This document shows, in pieces, positions 1 to 8,465 of a stretch of DNA of 35,060 bases. The notes beneath the pieces were generated by a model. It made no database searches, had not been told where the DNA came from, and saw only the letters and a list, made by a program, of their open reading frames with translations. The position numbers were made by a program, and so were the translations under genes. Source of the DNA: an uncultured Verrucomicrobia subdivision 3 bacterium (GTDB taxonomy: Bacteria > Verrucomicrobiota > Verrucomicrobiia > Limisphaerales > UBA11358); assembly GCA_903850425.1 (NCBI GenBank), contig CAINLR010000041.1, positions 1 to 35,060 of the forward strand. The letters are read 5' to 3'. Position 1 is the first letter of the stretch, and each line of letters starts with the position of its first letter.

Positions 1-9
1 GCTGGGCGA

Positions 10-520
10 GTCGCCCCGGTCGCGAGACCGGGGCGCGGATTGAAACTTGGTGATAGCTGCCAATGCCTTTGGCTTCCCAAGTCGCCCCGGTCGCGAGACC
101 GGGGCGCGGATTGAAACGACGTGCTCGTGGTGAAATCGTTCAAGGGAGGCAGTCGCCCCGGTCGCGAGACCGGGGCGCGGATTGAAACAAGTTGGCGGAG
201 ATCATGGAGCGCAACCCGCAAGTCGCCCCGGTCGCGAGACCGGGGCGCGGATTGAAACGACACAATAGCCCGCGCCGCGCCGCGCCGCCGCGGTCGCCCC
301 GGTCGCGAGACCGGGGCGCGGATTGAAACGCCGCCGCGCTCGACTGTCTCCCAGACCCGGAACGTCGCCCCGGTCGCGAGACCGGGGCGCGGATTGAAAC
401 AGCGAATCACCAGCCCGCGCCGCGTGCCGCCCCGGTCGCCCCGGTCGCGAGACCGGGGCGCGGATTGAAACATTGATTCTTACCCGCCATCCGGCAACCG
501 CATTGGTCGCCCCGGTCGCG
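10..520 (+). CRISPR. CRISPR array, leader-distal end: 7 perfect 37-nt repeats, 7 spacers, truncated terminal repeat
   Basis: Identical 37-nt repeats start at 10, 81, 152, 222, 293, 364 and 435. Each begins GTCGCCCCGGTC and ends GCGGATTGAAAC. The repeat folds into a perfect 10-bp stem (CGCCCCGGTC with GACCGGGGCG) closed by a GCGA tetraloop of GNRA type, followed by a 3' tail ending ATTGAAAC, which would give the usual 8-nt crRNA handle. Spacers are 47-80, 118-151, 189-221, 259-292, 330-363, 401-434 and 472-505, 33-34 nt each. The eighth repeat at 506 keeps only its first 15 nt (506-520) and then diverges. Damage at that end and the ATTGAAAC polarity both say that transcription runs on the plus strand and the leader lies left of position 1. 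Tail and spacer length resemble type I-C or related type I arrays, but 37 nt is long for I-C, so the subtype is open. No cas gene is in the window. Confidence 0.98.
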
Positions 521-887
521 TGACTCTGCTACCTTCTCCCAGCCGATGGGTGAAGGACATCTCCCGTTCCCACGGGCGAAGCTCCTCGGGCGCGGCAGCG
601 AAGCGATAACAATTAGCACCCCCGATACAGAGTTTTAGCCGGCCAAAGCAGAAGAGAAATTAAAATGCAAAGTTCGCGAAACTAAAATCGTTTACGACGA
701 TTTGAAATTGCGCGCCAGCGGTGCGAAGGTCCATCCAACGGCGATTTCGGTCAGGGCCTCGCCGAGGCGGACACGGGTTGGGCCGGGGATGCCCAACGGT
801 GCCGCCGCGACGACCATGAAGGCACACAGAGTCGCGTAAAACCCGACCTGTGCAGGCTGGCGAAGTGGCCGGGGAAGTGAGATTAAG
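521..887. other. Non-coding gap between CRISPR array and hypothetical gene, with one hairpin
   Basis: No convincing gene is present; long minus-strand frames here are shadows of the next gene. A stem-loop lies at 532-556: CCTTCTCCCA and TGGGTGAAGG pair at 9 of 10 positions around GCCGA. It has no T-run, so it is more likely a dispersed palindromic repeat than a terminator. A short inverted repeat (AAATCGT 685-691 with ACGATTT 697-703) also occurs. Confidence 0.5.
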
Positions 888-1451
888 ATGGCAAAAATAA
901 CCTATAATCCCGCCGTGCAACACCTGCACGGAAAAGTGGGCAACATGGTGTTCAAGGAACGTCAGGGCCAGGACATCGTGGCGGCCAAGCCGGATCAGGT
1001 GAAGCAACCGAACACGCCCGCGCAGATGCAGCAGCGGGATTACTTCCGTCAGGCGGCCAAGTATGCCAAGAGCGCCCTGGCGGATCCGCAAATCAACGCC
1101 GCCTACGCGGCCAAAGCCAAAGCCCTCCATTCCACGCCCATCGCGGTGGCGGTGAAGGATTGGATGACGGAACCAGAGGTGACGGTCATTGACCTGTCGC
1201 ATTATACCAAACACGCCGGCGACGCGATTTACATCGCGGCGCAGGACGACTTTGAGGTGACTGGCGTGTCGGTGGCCATTGAGGACGCCACCCACGCCAA
1301 CGTGGAAAATGGCACGGCGACGTTCGACGCGGCCAGCGGGTCGTGGAAATACCTGGCCAAAGTGGATGCGTCCGCCAAAACGGGTTTGACGGTGACGGCC
1401 ACGGCGCTGGATCGTCCGGGCAACACGGGCACGCTGACGGCGACCGCGTGA
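888..1451 (+). CDS. Hypothetical protein, DUF6266-like N-terminus, beta-rich C-terminus
   Basis: This 187-residue protein has no signal peptide and no membrane segment. Residues about 14-60 carry the pattern HGKVGNMVF, then KQPNTPAQMQQRDYF and a helical stretch. The layout (Gly-rich GK[IV]GN turn, P-x-TPAQ, Arg, then a helix) resembles the DUF6266 group of Bacteroidota proteins of unknown function; this is from memory and not checked. The C-terminal half, about 95-187, looks like a single beta-sandwich domain, with DDFEVTGVSVAI and a final DRPGNTGTLTATA. The ATG at 888 follows GGGGAAG at about 10 bases, one of the better ribosome sites in the window. It stands alone between the CRISPR tail and a repeat element, so context gives no function. 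Small beta-rich proteins of this type can be phage or tail related, but nothing here proves it. Confidence 0.75.
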   Translation: MAKITYNPAVQHLHGKVGNMVFKERQGQDIVAAKPDQVKQPNTPAQMQQRDYFRQAAKYAKSALADPQINAAYAAKAKALHSTPIAVAVKDWMTEPEVTVIDLSHYTKHAGDAIYIAAQDDFEVTGVSVAIEDATHANVENGTATFDAASGSWKYLAKVDASAKTGLTVTATALDRPGNTGTLTATA

Positions 1452-1566
1452 GGACTGGGAAGTTGGCATCGGCAGGATCGCCGATGCCCGATCGAAAACA
1501 CGGGCGCGACTGTGAGGCCGCGCCCATTTGGTTTGACCCGATTTCCAAAATGGCTCCATTTTCCTG

Positions 1567-1700
1567 AGCGCCTGTCGGAAAATTCCTCTTCCGTGGTAGC
1601 AGCCGACGTGAGTCGGCTCAAATTTCGTTTGAAAACCGCAGCGACGCCACGAAGTCAGAGCCGACTCACGTCGGCTGCTACGATTATTCAGACAGGCTCT
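1567..1700. repeat. REPIN-like paired palindromic element, copy 1
   Basis: A perfect 24-bp inverted repeat has its left arm at 1596-1619 (begins GTAGCAGCCGACGTGAGTCG) and its right arm at 1658-1681 (ends CACGTCGGCTGCTAC), separated by 38 nt. Outside it, CCTGTC (1571-1576) pairs with GACAGG (1691-1696), and pairing continues with mismatches out to about 1567/1700. Two inverted palindromic units at fixed spacing match the REPIN plan. A related pair with almost the same spacing lies at 9331-9411. Confidence 0.8.
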
Positions 1701-1787
1701 GAGCTGTCTCTCCGGCTAGGGAGTGACAGGCGTCACGATTTTCCGGGCCGGTTCAAAAGATCCGAGGTTGAAGGCATTGGTATAATC

Positions 1788-1967
1788 CTGCCGGCCCAAC
1801 CGACTCTGAGCGCAGCCACTTTCAGTGCCGGGCAATTCCAATTGCTCGTGGGCGGCAACATCGGGCCGGACTATGTGATTGAGACTTCGACGAACCTATT
1901 CGACTGGGCCATCAACGATCCGACCAGCTCTTTGGTAACCGAGATGCGGGGTGAGCGAATCCTTTGA
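1788..1967 (+). pseudogene. Remnant of a secreted protein C-terminal module
   Basis: Reading from the Leu codon at 1788 gives about 59 residues beginning LPAQPTLSAATFSAGQFQLL and including DYVIETSTNLFDW before the stop at 1967. This resembles the C-terminal module of large secreted Verrucomicrobiota proteins and matches the ends of three intact proteins in this window (10118-12670, 25205-28357 and 28765-33330), which carry [L/Y]-x-[T/A]-T-x-L followed by a Trp. Upstream the frame runs straight through the palindromic element at 1567-1700, so the rest of the gene is gone. After the Trp the sequence loses the expected ending with an aromatic-aromatic-Arg. From 1968 to the next gene (2164) I see nothing else. 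Confidence 0.55.
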
Positions 1968-2163
1968 CGCAGGTTGCCGCATGGTTTTCAAATGGGCAAT
2001 AAACTCGTCGCACTTGAGATATGAAACATGTTTCGCCGCTTCCGCGCTTGGAATTTGATGACACGGTTGGTGATGATTGCGTTTGAGTCGCGATCCCGGT
2101 CCCTTTACGCTTTGTGCATTCGACTGCCCAACCAGACTCAAAGCAGCCACATATTTTATCCCC

Positions 2164-3375
2164 ATGAAGCCAAACCTGATCATTCTGTCATTGGCTTGCC
2201 TGCAAGCGAACCTCTTCGCCGCCGAGGCCCAGTGGGTCACGACCTGGGGCTGCGCCGTGCAGTTGACGGAGCCGAACAACCTCCCGCCCGCGCCGCTGGC
2301 GAACGCGACACTGCGCCAGTTTGTGCGCACGAGCATCGGCGGGAAAAATCTGCGCGTCCGTTTCTCCAATAGTTTTGGCACCGACGCCGTGACGATCCAC
2401 GCCGCGCACATTGCGCTGGCGGCCGCCAGGGGCAGTGCGGGCAACGGCGAAATCAATCCGGCCACGGACAAGGTTCTGGCCTTCAGCGGCGCGGCTGAAG
2501 TGGTGATTCCAAAAGGCGAATCGGTGCTTTCCGACGCGCTGGATTTTGATTTGCCCGCGCTCGCGGAGGTCGCGTTGAGTCTCTATTTGGGTGACATCTC
2601 AGCGACCACCATCACTGGTCATCCGGGTTCCCGCACGACTTCATTCATCGCTGCGAGCAACGCGGTTTCCGCAGCGAGTTTGCCGGAGGCGAAGAAAATG
2701 GCGCATTGGTGTTTGCTCGCCGGGATTGAAGTCCAGGCTGACAGTTCCAGCCGAGCCGTCGTCGTTCTGGGCGATTCCATCACCGACGGGCGTGGCTCGA
2801 CCAACGACAAGAATAATCGCTGGCCCGACATTCTGGCGCAGCGCCTCAGCACGAATGCGCCGACGGCAAGGGTTGGCGTGGTCAACCAGGGCATCGGCGG
2901 CAATGCCATCTTTGGCGGACTCGGACCGGCGGCGATAAACCGCTTTGACCGCGATGTGCTGGCACAGGCCGGCGTGCGGTATGTCATTTTGTTCGAAGGC
3001 GTCAACGACATCGGCGCGCGGAACAGCAGCCTGGCCACGGCGACGAATCTGGTGCACGCCTACGCCGCAATGGCCGGCCAGGCGAAGGCTCGCGGTATCC
3101 GCGCTTACGGCGCGACCATCACGCCGTTTGGCGGCAGCGGGTATTACAGCGCTCTCCACGAGCAGGAGCGGCAGTTTGTCAATACTTGGATCCGCACCAA
3201 CCCGGTGTTCGATGGCGTGATTGATTTTGATGCGGCGGTGCGCGACCCCGTGACGCTGACGAATTTTCAAGCGGCATACCAACCCGGCCTCTACGCCAAC
3301 GATTGGTTGCACTTGAACCCGGCTGGCTACCAGGCGATGGGGGAGGCGGTGGATTTGTCTTTGTTCACGCGCTGA
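2164..3375 (+). CDS. Secreted SGNH/GDSL-type hydrolase (403 aa)
   Basis: This is a predicted exported esterase of the SGNH superfamily, probably deacylating carbohydrate or a small ester. The start is the ATG at 2164, because it is followed at once by a signal peptide (MKPNLIILSLACLQANLFAA, cleavage near AEA); the open frame extends further upstream without one. Residues about 24-190 form a beta-sandwich-like N-terminal part. The catalytic domain starts at VVVLGDSITDG (block I, Ser205), then GIGGN (block II, around 243-247), GVND (block III, Asn281) and DWLHLNPAGY (block V, Asp380 and His383). All four catalytic positions are present. The natural substrate cannot be read from the sequence. 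Nearest neighbours are a gene remnant and thiG, with no sign of an operon. Confidence 0.88.
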   Translation: MKPNLIILSLACLQANLFAAEAQWVTTWGCAVQLTEPNNLPPAPLANATLRQFVRTSIGGKNLRVRFSNSFGTDAVTIHAAHIALAAARGSAGNGEINPATDKVLAFSGAAEVVIPKGESVLSDALDFDLPALAEVALSLYLGDISATTITGHPGSRTTSFIAASNAVSAASLPEAKKMAHWCLLAGIEVQADSSSRAVVVLGDSITDGRGSTNDKNNRWPDILAQRLSTNAPTARVGVVNQGIGGNAIFGGLGPAAINRFDRDVLAQAGVRYVILFEGVNDIGARNSSLATATNLVHAYAAMAGQAKARGIRAYGATITPFGGSGYYSALHEQERQFVNTWIRTNPVFDGVIDFDAAVRDPVTLTNFQAAYQPGLYANDWLHLNPAGYQAMGEAVDLSLFTR

Positions 3376-3757
3376 AACATGGGGCGCGTTCGCGCGGTTG
3401 GGGCGAAGCATGGTTCAGGGCAATAAGCAATCCCGGCCAGTTGAGAATTTACCGGCGCGCCTTCAATCTTTTTCGTGGCTGTCTCTGGCACTTCAATGTT
3501 GGTGATTGGCATTGCGCTGGGCATGAGGTTCACAAGGCCGGGCGGAACGGCTCCGAGCCAACAAAGTGGTTGTCCATGCCAGGAACAAACCGGTCGAGAT
3601 GCCTATGTCCTACACCAGACTGTATGCCGACAACGATTTCGGAGAACTGCTTCGTCGGCCTGGCGGCACCAAGGATGGGAACATCGGCTTTGAATCTGTT
3701 GCCACTTGAAGTTCTTCCCGCCTCGACAACCGGCGGAAATTTTCTAAATTGTCCCGA
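3376..3757. other. Gap upstream of thiG; no TPP riboswitch seen
   Basis: I looked for a thi-box (CUGAGA and the conserved ACCUGAUCUGGAUAAUGCCAGCG core) and did not find one. Apart from the 36-codon fragment at 3599-3709 nothing is recognisable. Confidence 0.4.
3599..3709 (+). pseudogene. Possible N-terminal fragment of a cupin-like protein
   Basis: A 36-codon frame begins MPMSYTRLYADNDFGE. The segment MSYTRLYAD resembles, from memory, the opening of small cupin-domain proteins (M-x-YTRLYAD-x-x-GES...). The likeness stops after about 15 residues and a TGA follows at 3707-3709, so at best it is a broken leftover. It could equally be chance. Confidence 0.25.
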
Positions 3758-4546
3758 ATGTCGTCAGCTTACAAACCTTTGGTGATTGCCGGACGCGAGT
3801 TTCGCTCGCGGTTGATTCTCGGCACCGGAAAATTCTCGTCGCCGGAAGCCATGCGCGAGGCGCTCGCCGCCAGCGGCACGGAAATGGTCACCGTCGCCCT
3901 GCGTCGCGCCGATTTGAGCGGGAAGAAAGACCCGTTCGCGAACATCCTTGAATTCATTGACCCAAAAAAGTATCTGCTCCTGCCCAACACCAGCGGCGCG
4001 ATGAACGCCGAGGAAGCCGTCCGGCTCGCGCGCCTCGCCGTCGCCGCCGGCTTGCCGAAATGGGTGAAGCTCGAAATCCATCCCGACCCGCGCTACCTGC
4101 TGCCGGATCCGATCGAGACGTTCAAGGCGGCGGAAATTTTGGTGAAGGAAGGTTTCACCGTGCTGCCCTATATCAACGCCGATCCGGTGTTGGCGAAGCG
4201 CTTGCAGGAAGTCGGTTGTGCGACGGTGATGCCGCTCGGTTCGCCCATCGGCTCGAATCGCGGCATCCAGACACGCGACCAGATCAGAATAATTATTGAG
4301 CAGGCGACCGTTCCCGTGGTCGTGGACGCGGGTATTGGCGCACCCAGCCACGCGGCGGAGGCGATGGAACTCGGCGCGGACGCCGTGCTGGTGAACACCG
4401 CCATCGCCGTGGCGAACGATCCGAACCGCATGGGCATCGCGTTCAAGCTCGCGGTGGAAGCGGGGCGCAGCGCGTATGAAATCGGCCTGGGCGCACCAAG
4501 TGAAACGGCAAACGCGACGAGTCCGTTGACGGCGTTTTTGAATTAG
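3758..4546 (+). CDS. thiG: Thiazole synthase ThiG
   Basis: ThiG builds the thiazole phosphate moiety of thiamine from deoxyxylulose 5-phosphate, dehydroglycine and ThiS-thiocarboxylate in the cytoplasm. The 262-residue protein has the usual family length and a TIM-barrel pattern: the opening [19 protein letters not shown], the active-site lysine in WVKLEIHPD (Lys104, Schiff base), [12 protein letters not shown] for phosphate binding, and the late barrel strands VVVDAGIG and [10 protein letters not shown]. The ATG at 3758 is preferred over an in-frame TTG at 3749 because homologues begin near the KPLVI segment; neither has a good ribosome site. No thiS, thiH, thiO or thiF is adjacent, so the pathway must be scattered, and no TPP riboswitch is visible upstream. 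Confidence 0.96.
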   Translation: MSSAYKPLVIAGREFRSRLILGTGKFSSPEAMREALAASGTEMVTVALRRADLSGKKDPFANILEFIDPKKYLLLPNTSGAMNAEEAVRLARLAVAAGLPKWVKLEIHPDPRYLLPDPIETFKAAEILVKEGFTVLPYINADPVLAKRLQEVGCATVMPLGSPIGSNRGIQTRDQIRIIIEQATVPVVVDAGIGAPSHAAEAMELGADAVLVNTAIAVANDPNRMGIAFKLAVEAGRSAYEIGLGAPSETANATSPLTAFLN

Positions 4547-4900
4547 AGTCGGTCTGAAAACCCCGCAGCGCGACGGTGTCGTCCGCGACCAGCCGAAGCC
4601 TCTCAAGCTGCCGCGCGATTAGCACCCGGATGAGCGGGGAACACCGCCTGGCTAGGCATGTCCATAGTCGGTCCAGAAACCTGCGCACGCTGTCAAAGTT
4701 TCAGCGGCGACCCCGGTAACAACCATGAGATAAAACGACTTCACTTCCTGGCGCGGACAAACCATCATTGGCCAGCATGACGTTTGAATTCCTTAATGGC
4801 CTCGGCACTTCAACGGATGCGTTATTTTGGGTGCGGCCGGCGAGTTTACAACGTCACTGAAGGCTTGATATACAATTGATAATTGAAAGAATCACCAACT
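4547..4900. other. Gap between thiG and the Gfo/Idh pair
   Basis: No gene is visible. At 4619-4640 a half-copy of the TTAGCACCC-type palindrome seen in full near 21979 may be present (TTAGCACCCGGATGAGCGGG), without its matching right arm. The AT-rich stretch just before 4901 (around 4865-4895) is where a promoter would be expected, but I cannot assign boxes. Confidence 0.35.
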
Positions 4901-6262
4901 ATGAACCAGCCCATATCCCGCCGTCAATTCGTCGCCTCGTCCTTCGCCGCCGGAGCGGCTATCGCTTTGATGCCGCGCACTGCGCTGCGCGCCGCTACAT
5001 CGCCCGGTAATAAGATTGTGCTCGCCGTTGCCGGGGTCCGCACCGGTGCGCCCGGCTCCAGTGGTCGTGGCATCGAACTGATTGATAAGTTCACCGCGCT
5101 GCCCGGCGTCGAGTTCAAGTATGTCATTGACGTGAACCAGAGCTATCTCGCGCCGGCCGCCGCCCATGCGGAGAAGAAGCAGGGGTTTGCGCCGAAGCAG
5201 GAGACGGATTTCCGTCGCGTGTTGGCAGACAAGGACGTGGATGCGCTGCTGGTCACGACGCCGGATCATTGGCACGCGCCGATGGCCATTCTGGCGGCGA
5301 AGGCAGGCAAGCATGTCTATGTGGAGAAACCGTGCAGTCACAATCCGCGCGAAGGCGAGATCCTCGTTGAAGTCGCCACCAAGTATAAGCGGCTCGTGCA
5401 AATGGGCAGCCAGCGCCGCTCCATTGCGAACGTCCAGCAGATGGTGCAGGAAATTCACGACGGCGCGATCGGCAAACTCTTTTTGGCCCAATGCTTCTAT
5501 TCCCGCCGTCGCCCGCCGATTGGTTTCGGCAAAGTCATCGCGCCGCCCGCCGAGCTGGATTGGGATTTGTGGCAAGGCCCGGCCCCGCGCACGGCGTATC
5601 GCGACAATGTGGCACCTTACAACTGGCATTGGTTCTGGCGCTGGGGCACCGGCGAGGCGCTCAATAACGGCGTGCATCTGCTCGACGTGGCGCGCTGGGC
5701 GATGAATGTGACTTTCCCGACGAAAGCGAGTTCATTTGGCGGCCGCTGGCACGATGTGGGACTGGACGATTGGGAAGCGCCGGACACGCAAGAGATCCAA
5801 CTGGAGTTCGGTCCAGGTCGCGGTATTTCCTGGTTTGGCCGCTCGTGCAGCACCTATGGCGCGCCCGGCTACAAGGCCAACGGCATTGTGTTCTATGGCA
5901 ACAAAGGCACGATTGACTACGACGGCAGCGGCAGCTACATCGTTTATGATCTCGACAACAAGCCGCTCCGGACGGTGGGTGAAGATCCGACCAAGAAATC
6001 CAATCTGGCCAATGGCGCCGATCCGGGACTCAACGACAAGCACGCTTTGAACTTCATCGAGTCTATTCGGGGCAATGCGAAGCTCAACGCACCCATCGAA
6101 CAGGGATACAACAGCACCTTGCTCGCGCAACTGGGCAACATCGCGCAGCGCAGCGGACATAGTTTGCAGATTGATCCGCAGAACGGTCACATTCTCGGCG
6201 ACCGCCATGCCGCCAAGTTGTGGACGCGGGAATATGCGCCCGGTTGGCAGCCCACGGCTTAG
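4901..6262 (+). CDS. Tat-exported Gfo/Idh/MocA family oxidoreductase (453 aa)
   Basis: This is a NAD(P)-dependent sugar or cyclitol dehydrogenase-like protein sent out through the Tat pathway. The signal is SRRQFV at residues 6-11, a hydrophobic stretch and an AxA-like site near residue 31; it fixes the start at the ATG at 4901 (an in-frame TTG at 4883 would only add residues before it). The Rossmann part follows at about 38-165: a Gly-rich loop (VAGVRTGAPGSSGRG), TTPDHWHAPMAI, and the diagnostic EKP at 142-144. The C-terminal alpha/beta domain holds NWHWFWRWGTGEALNNGVH, typical of the secreted Planctomycetota/Verrucomicrobiota branch. Members of this branch often act on carbohydrates, but substrates are mostly unknown. 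The stop lies 21 bp before a second family member, so co-transcription is likely. Confidence 0.92.
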   Translation: MNQPISRRQFVASSFAAGAAIALMPRTALRAATSPGNKIVLAVAGVRTGAPGSSGRGIELIDKFTALPGVEFKYVIDVNQSYLAPAAAHAEKKQGFAPKQETDFRRVLADKDVDALLVTTPDHWHAPMAILAAKAGKHVYVEKPCSHNPREGEILVEVATKYKRLVQMGSQRRSIANVQQMVQEIHDGAIGKLFLAQCFYSRRRPPIGFGKVIAPPAELDWDLWQGPAPRTAYRDNVAPYNWHWFWRWGTGEALNNGVHLLDVARWAMNVTFPTKASSFGGRWHDVGLDDWEAPDTQEIQLEFGPGRGISWFGRSCSTYGAPGYKANGIVFYGNKGTIDYDGSGSYIVYDLDNKPLRTVGEDPTKKSNLANGADPGLNDKHALNFIESIRGNAKLNAPIEQGYNSTLLAQLGNIAQRSGHSLQIDPQNGHILGDRHAAKLWTREYAPGWQPTA

Positions 6263-6283
6263 TTCGAAAAACAATTCGATCGG

Positions 6284-7705
6284 ATGCCAGAAATGAAAAG
6301 CCAATCGCGCCGTCGTTTTATCAAAGCCGCCGTGAGCAGCGGCGTGGGGCTGGTCGTTTTGCCGAGCATCCTTCCTTCACGATTATTCGGGGCAGATGCG
6401 CCGAGCAAAAAAATCAATGTCGCACAAATCGGCTGCGGTCGCATGGGGCGGAGTGACCTGGGCAGTATGCTAACGGAACCACTCGCGCGCGTGGCGGCGG
6501 TGTGTGATCTGGATTCCAAGCGCCTTGCCGCCGGCAAGCAAATGGCCGAGGACTACTACAAGGAACGCGGCGAGTCCGGCGTGAACGTGAAGACCTATCA
6601 CGATTACCGCGACGTGCTGGCGTCGCCGGAGATTGACGCGGTCGTCGTCACCGTGCCGGATCATTCGCACGCGCAGGTGGCGATTGCGGCGGCGATTGCG
6701 GGCAAACATGTCTATGTTCAGAAGCCGGTGACTTACTCGATCACCGAAGCCATCGCGCTGCGCAAAACGGTCGAGGCGAAGAAAATTATTTTGCAGACCG
6801 GATCGCAGCAGCGTTCCGAGCGTCCATGGGGCAGTTTTCGCAAGGCGAGCGAAGCCGTCCGCAACGGGCGCATCGGCCAGTTGCGGACGATTAAAATCGG
6901 CATCAGCGTGGACAAGGCGAGCGGCAAGAAACCTTTGCCGACGGCGGTGCCGGCGAATCTGGATTACGAACGCTGGCTGGGATCCGCGCCGGAACAGCCC
7001 TATGTGGAAGGCCGGGTGCATCCGCAGGAGAGCTTGGATGACCGGCCCGGCTGGATCACCACGGAAGATTTTGGCCTGGGCATGATCACCAACTGGGGCG
7101 CGCATCATGTGGACATCGCGCAGTGGGCGCTGGGCCAGGAACTCGGCGGGCCGCTGACGGTGGAGGCGCAGGCGAGTTTTCTCCAGAACGATTTGGTGAC
7201 GGTGCATACCACCTATCACGTGGAGCTGCGTTACCCCAAAGACGTGACGTTGATCCTGGATAACCATTTTGAAACCGGCATCCGCTTTGAAGGCGATGAA
7301 GGCTGGGTCTTCTGCACCCGCTCGGGAGAAGTCGAAGCGGCCAGCACTCCCAATAGTCGCGCCGATCGCCTGGCGCGGCTGCCGTTGCGCGCGAGCGATC
7401 CCAAACTTCTTTCGCCGCTGGGCGAAAACGCCGTGCGCTGGATCCCGAGCAAATCGCATTACGGCAACTGGCTCGAAAGCATTATCGCCAACCGGCCGCC
7501 CATTGCGCCGATCCAGCAATCCGCGCGCAGTCTCGAAGCCTGCGCCGCCGCTTGGATCAGCATGAAACTCAAACGCAAACTGACGTGGGCTGCCGCGACG
7601 GAAATGTTTGTCGGAGACGACGCGGCGAATGCGCTGCGCGGACGCCAGGCGCGCAAGCCGGAATATGATTGTGAATTGGCCATGAAACGCGCGGGCATTG
7701 TCTGA
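6284..7705 (+). CDS. Second Tat-exported Gfo/Idh/MocA family oxidoreductase (473 aa)
   Basis: A paralogue of the preceding protein that differs clearly from it. The Tat signal is SRRRFIKAA at residues 8-16, with a hydrophobic segment ending near FGADA. The nucleotide loop is AQIGCGRMG (48-55), followed by [13 protein letters not shown]. The usual EKP motif reads QKP (146-148, VYVQKPVTY); the lysine is kept and the glutamate lost, a change I believe also occurs in other exported family members. The C-terminal domain has [19 protein letters not shown], placing a His pair where catalytic His residues are usually found. The ATG at 6284 gives MPEMKSQ; an ATG at 6293 is also possible and keeps the full signal. 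The 21-bp gap and shared direction suggest one operon with the gene before it. Confidence 0.92.
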   Translation: MPEMKSQSRRRFIKAAVSSGVGLVVLPSILPSRLFGADAPSKKINVAQIGCGRMGRSDLGSMLTEPLARVAAVCDLDSKRLAAGKQMAEDYYKERGESGVNVKTYHDYRDVLASPEIDAVVVTVPDHSHAQVAIAAAIAGKHVYVQKPVTYSITEAIALRKTVEAKKIILQTGSQQRSERPWGSFRKASEAVRNGRIGQLRTIKIGISVDKASGKKPLPTAVPANLDYERWLGSAPEQPYVEGRVHPQESLDDRPGWITTEDFGLGMITNWGAHHVDIAQWALGQELGGPLTVEAQASFLQNDLVTVHTTYHVELRYPKDVTLILDNHFETGIRFEGDEGWVFCTRSGEVEAASTPNSRADRLARLPLRASDPKLLSPLGENAVRWIPSKSHYGNWLESIIANRPPIAPIQQSARSLEACAAAWISMKLKRKLTWAAATEMFVGDDAANALRGRQARKPEYDCELAMKRAGIV

Positions 7706-7808
7706 GCGCCGGTCTGAAAATCAGGCGCCGCGCCTTGCGCTTGACCTGGTTGTTGGCGGCGTGTCATCATGCCGCCGTTTTAGCGCCAACCACCAATCAT
7801 ACCCAGCC

Positions 7809-8405
7809 ATGACCGACTCCACGACGACCCAAATCAAAGACCTCAGCGCCAATCCCGCCCCGCTCGGCTTGCTCGGCTTCGGCATGACGACGGTGCTGTT
7901 GAATTTTCACAACGCCGGCTTTTACGAGCTGAACAGCATGATCCTGGCGATGGGTCTTTGCTACGGCGGCACCGCGCAAATCATTGCCGGCATCATGGAA
8001 TGGAAGAAAGGCAACACCTTTGCCACGACCGCGTTCATCTCCTACGGTTTTTTCTGGATCTCGCTCGTGGCACTGCTGGTGCTGCCCAAGATCATTCCCG
8101 CGCTCATTCCGACGAACGAATCCGCGCTGGCGACTTACCTTGCGATGTGGGGCCTGTTCACCGCCGTCATGTTCCTCGGCACGCTCCGCTTGAATCGTGC
8201 GCTGCAATTCGTCTTCGGTTCCCTCACGATTCTGTTTGCCTTGCTGGCCTACGGCGATTTCACCAGTGCGAGTCCCGGGTTCAAACATTTCACCGGCTAC
8301 GAAGGCCTGGTCTGCGGGTTTGCCGCGATCTACACCGGACTGGCGCAAGTTCTGAACGAGCTTTACGGCAAAACGGTGCTGCCGCTGGGTTTGGTGAAAA
8401 AATAA
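7809..8405 (+). CDS. satP: Acetate/succinate transporter, GPR1/FUN34/YaaH family
   Basis: A small polytopic inner-membrane protein of 198 residues, normal for the family, with about six membrane segments. The family signature [14 protein letters not shown] sits near residue 14, followed by [24 protein letters not shown] and [11 protein letters not shown], both conserved in YaaH/SatP proteins. The family moves acetate, succinate or related short acids with protons, and some members act as channels. The ATG at 7809 is chosen because the NPAPLGL signature normally lies within 10-20 residues of the start; the frame is open further upstream but reads like non-coding sequence. It follows the second Gfo/Idh gene by 103 bp on the same strand. 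A functional link to the sugar dehydrogenases is not evident. Confidence 0.93.
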   Translation: MTDSTTTQIKDLSANPAPLGLLGFGMTTVLLNFHNAGFYELNSMILAMGLCYGGTAQIIAGIMEWKKGNTFATTAFISYGFFWISLVALLVLPKIIPALIPTNESALATYLAMWGLFTAVMFLGTLRLNRALQFVFGSLTILFALLAYGDFTSASPGFKHFTGYEGLVCGFAAIYTGLAQVLNELYGKTVLPLGLVKK

Positions 8406-8465
8406 TTCTCCGCCCGCACTCAACGCATAATTGACGACCCCGTTTCGCCTCATCCTCACTACCGC

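Noticed and set aside
506-556. Hairpin after the CRISPR array as an array terminator
   Set aside because: The stem at 532-556 has no T-run and looks like a dispersed palindrome, so termination is not supported.
660-1559. Long minus-strand frame of about 300 codons opposite the 888-1451 gene
   Set aside because: Its product is Arg/His/Gly-rich nonsense with no family pattern, while the plus-strand gene has a ribosome site and sensible composition.
3376-3757. TPP riboswitch in front of thiG
   Set aside because: Neither conserved thi-box segment is present.
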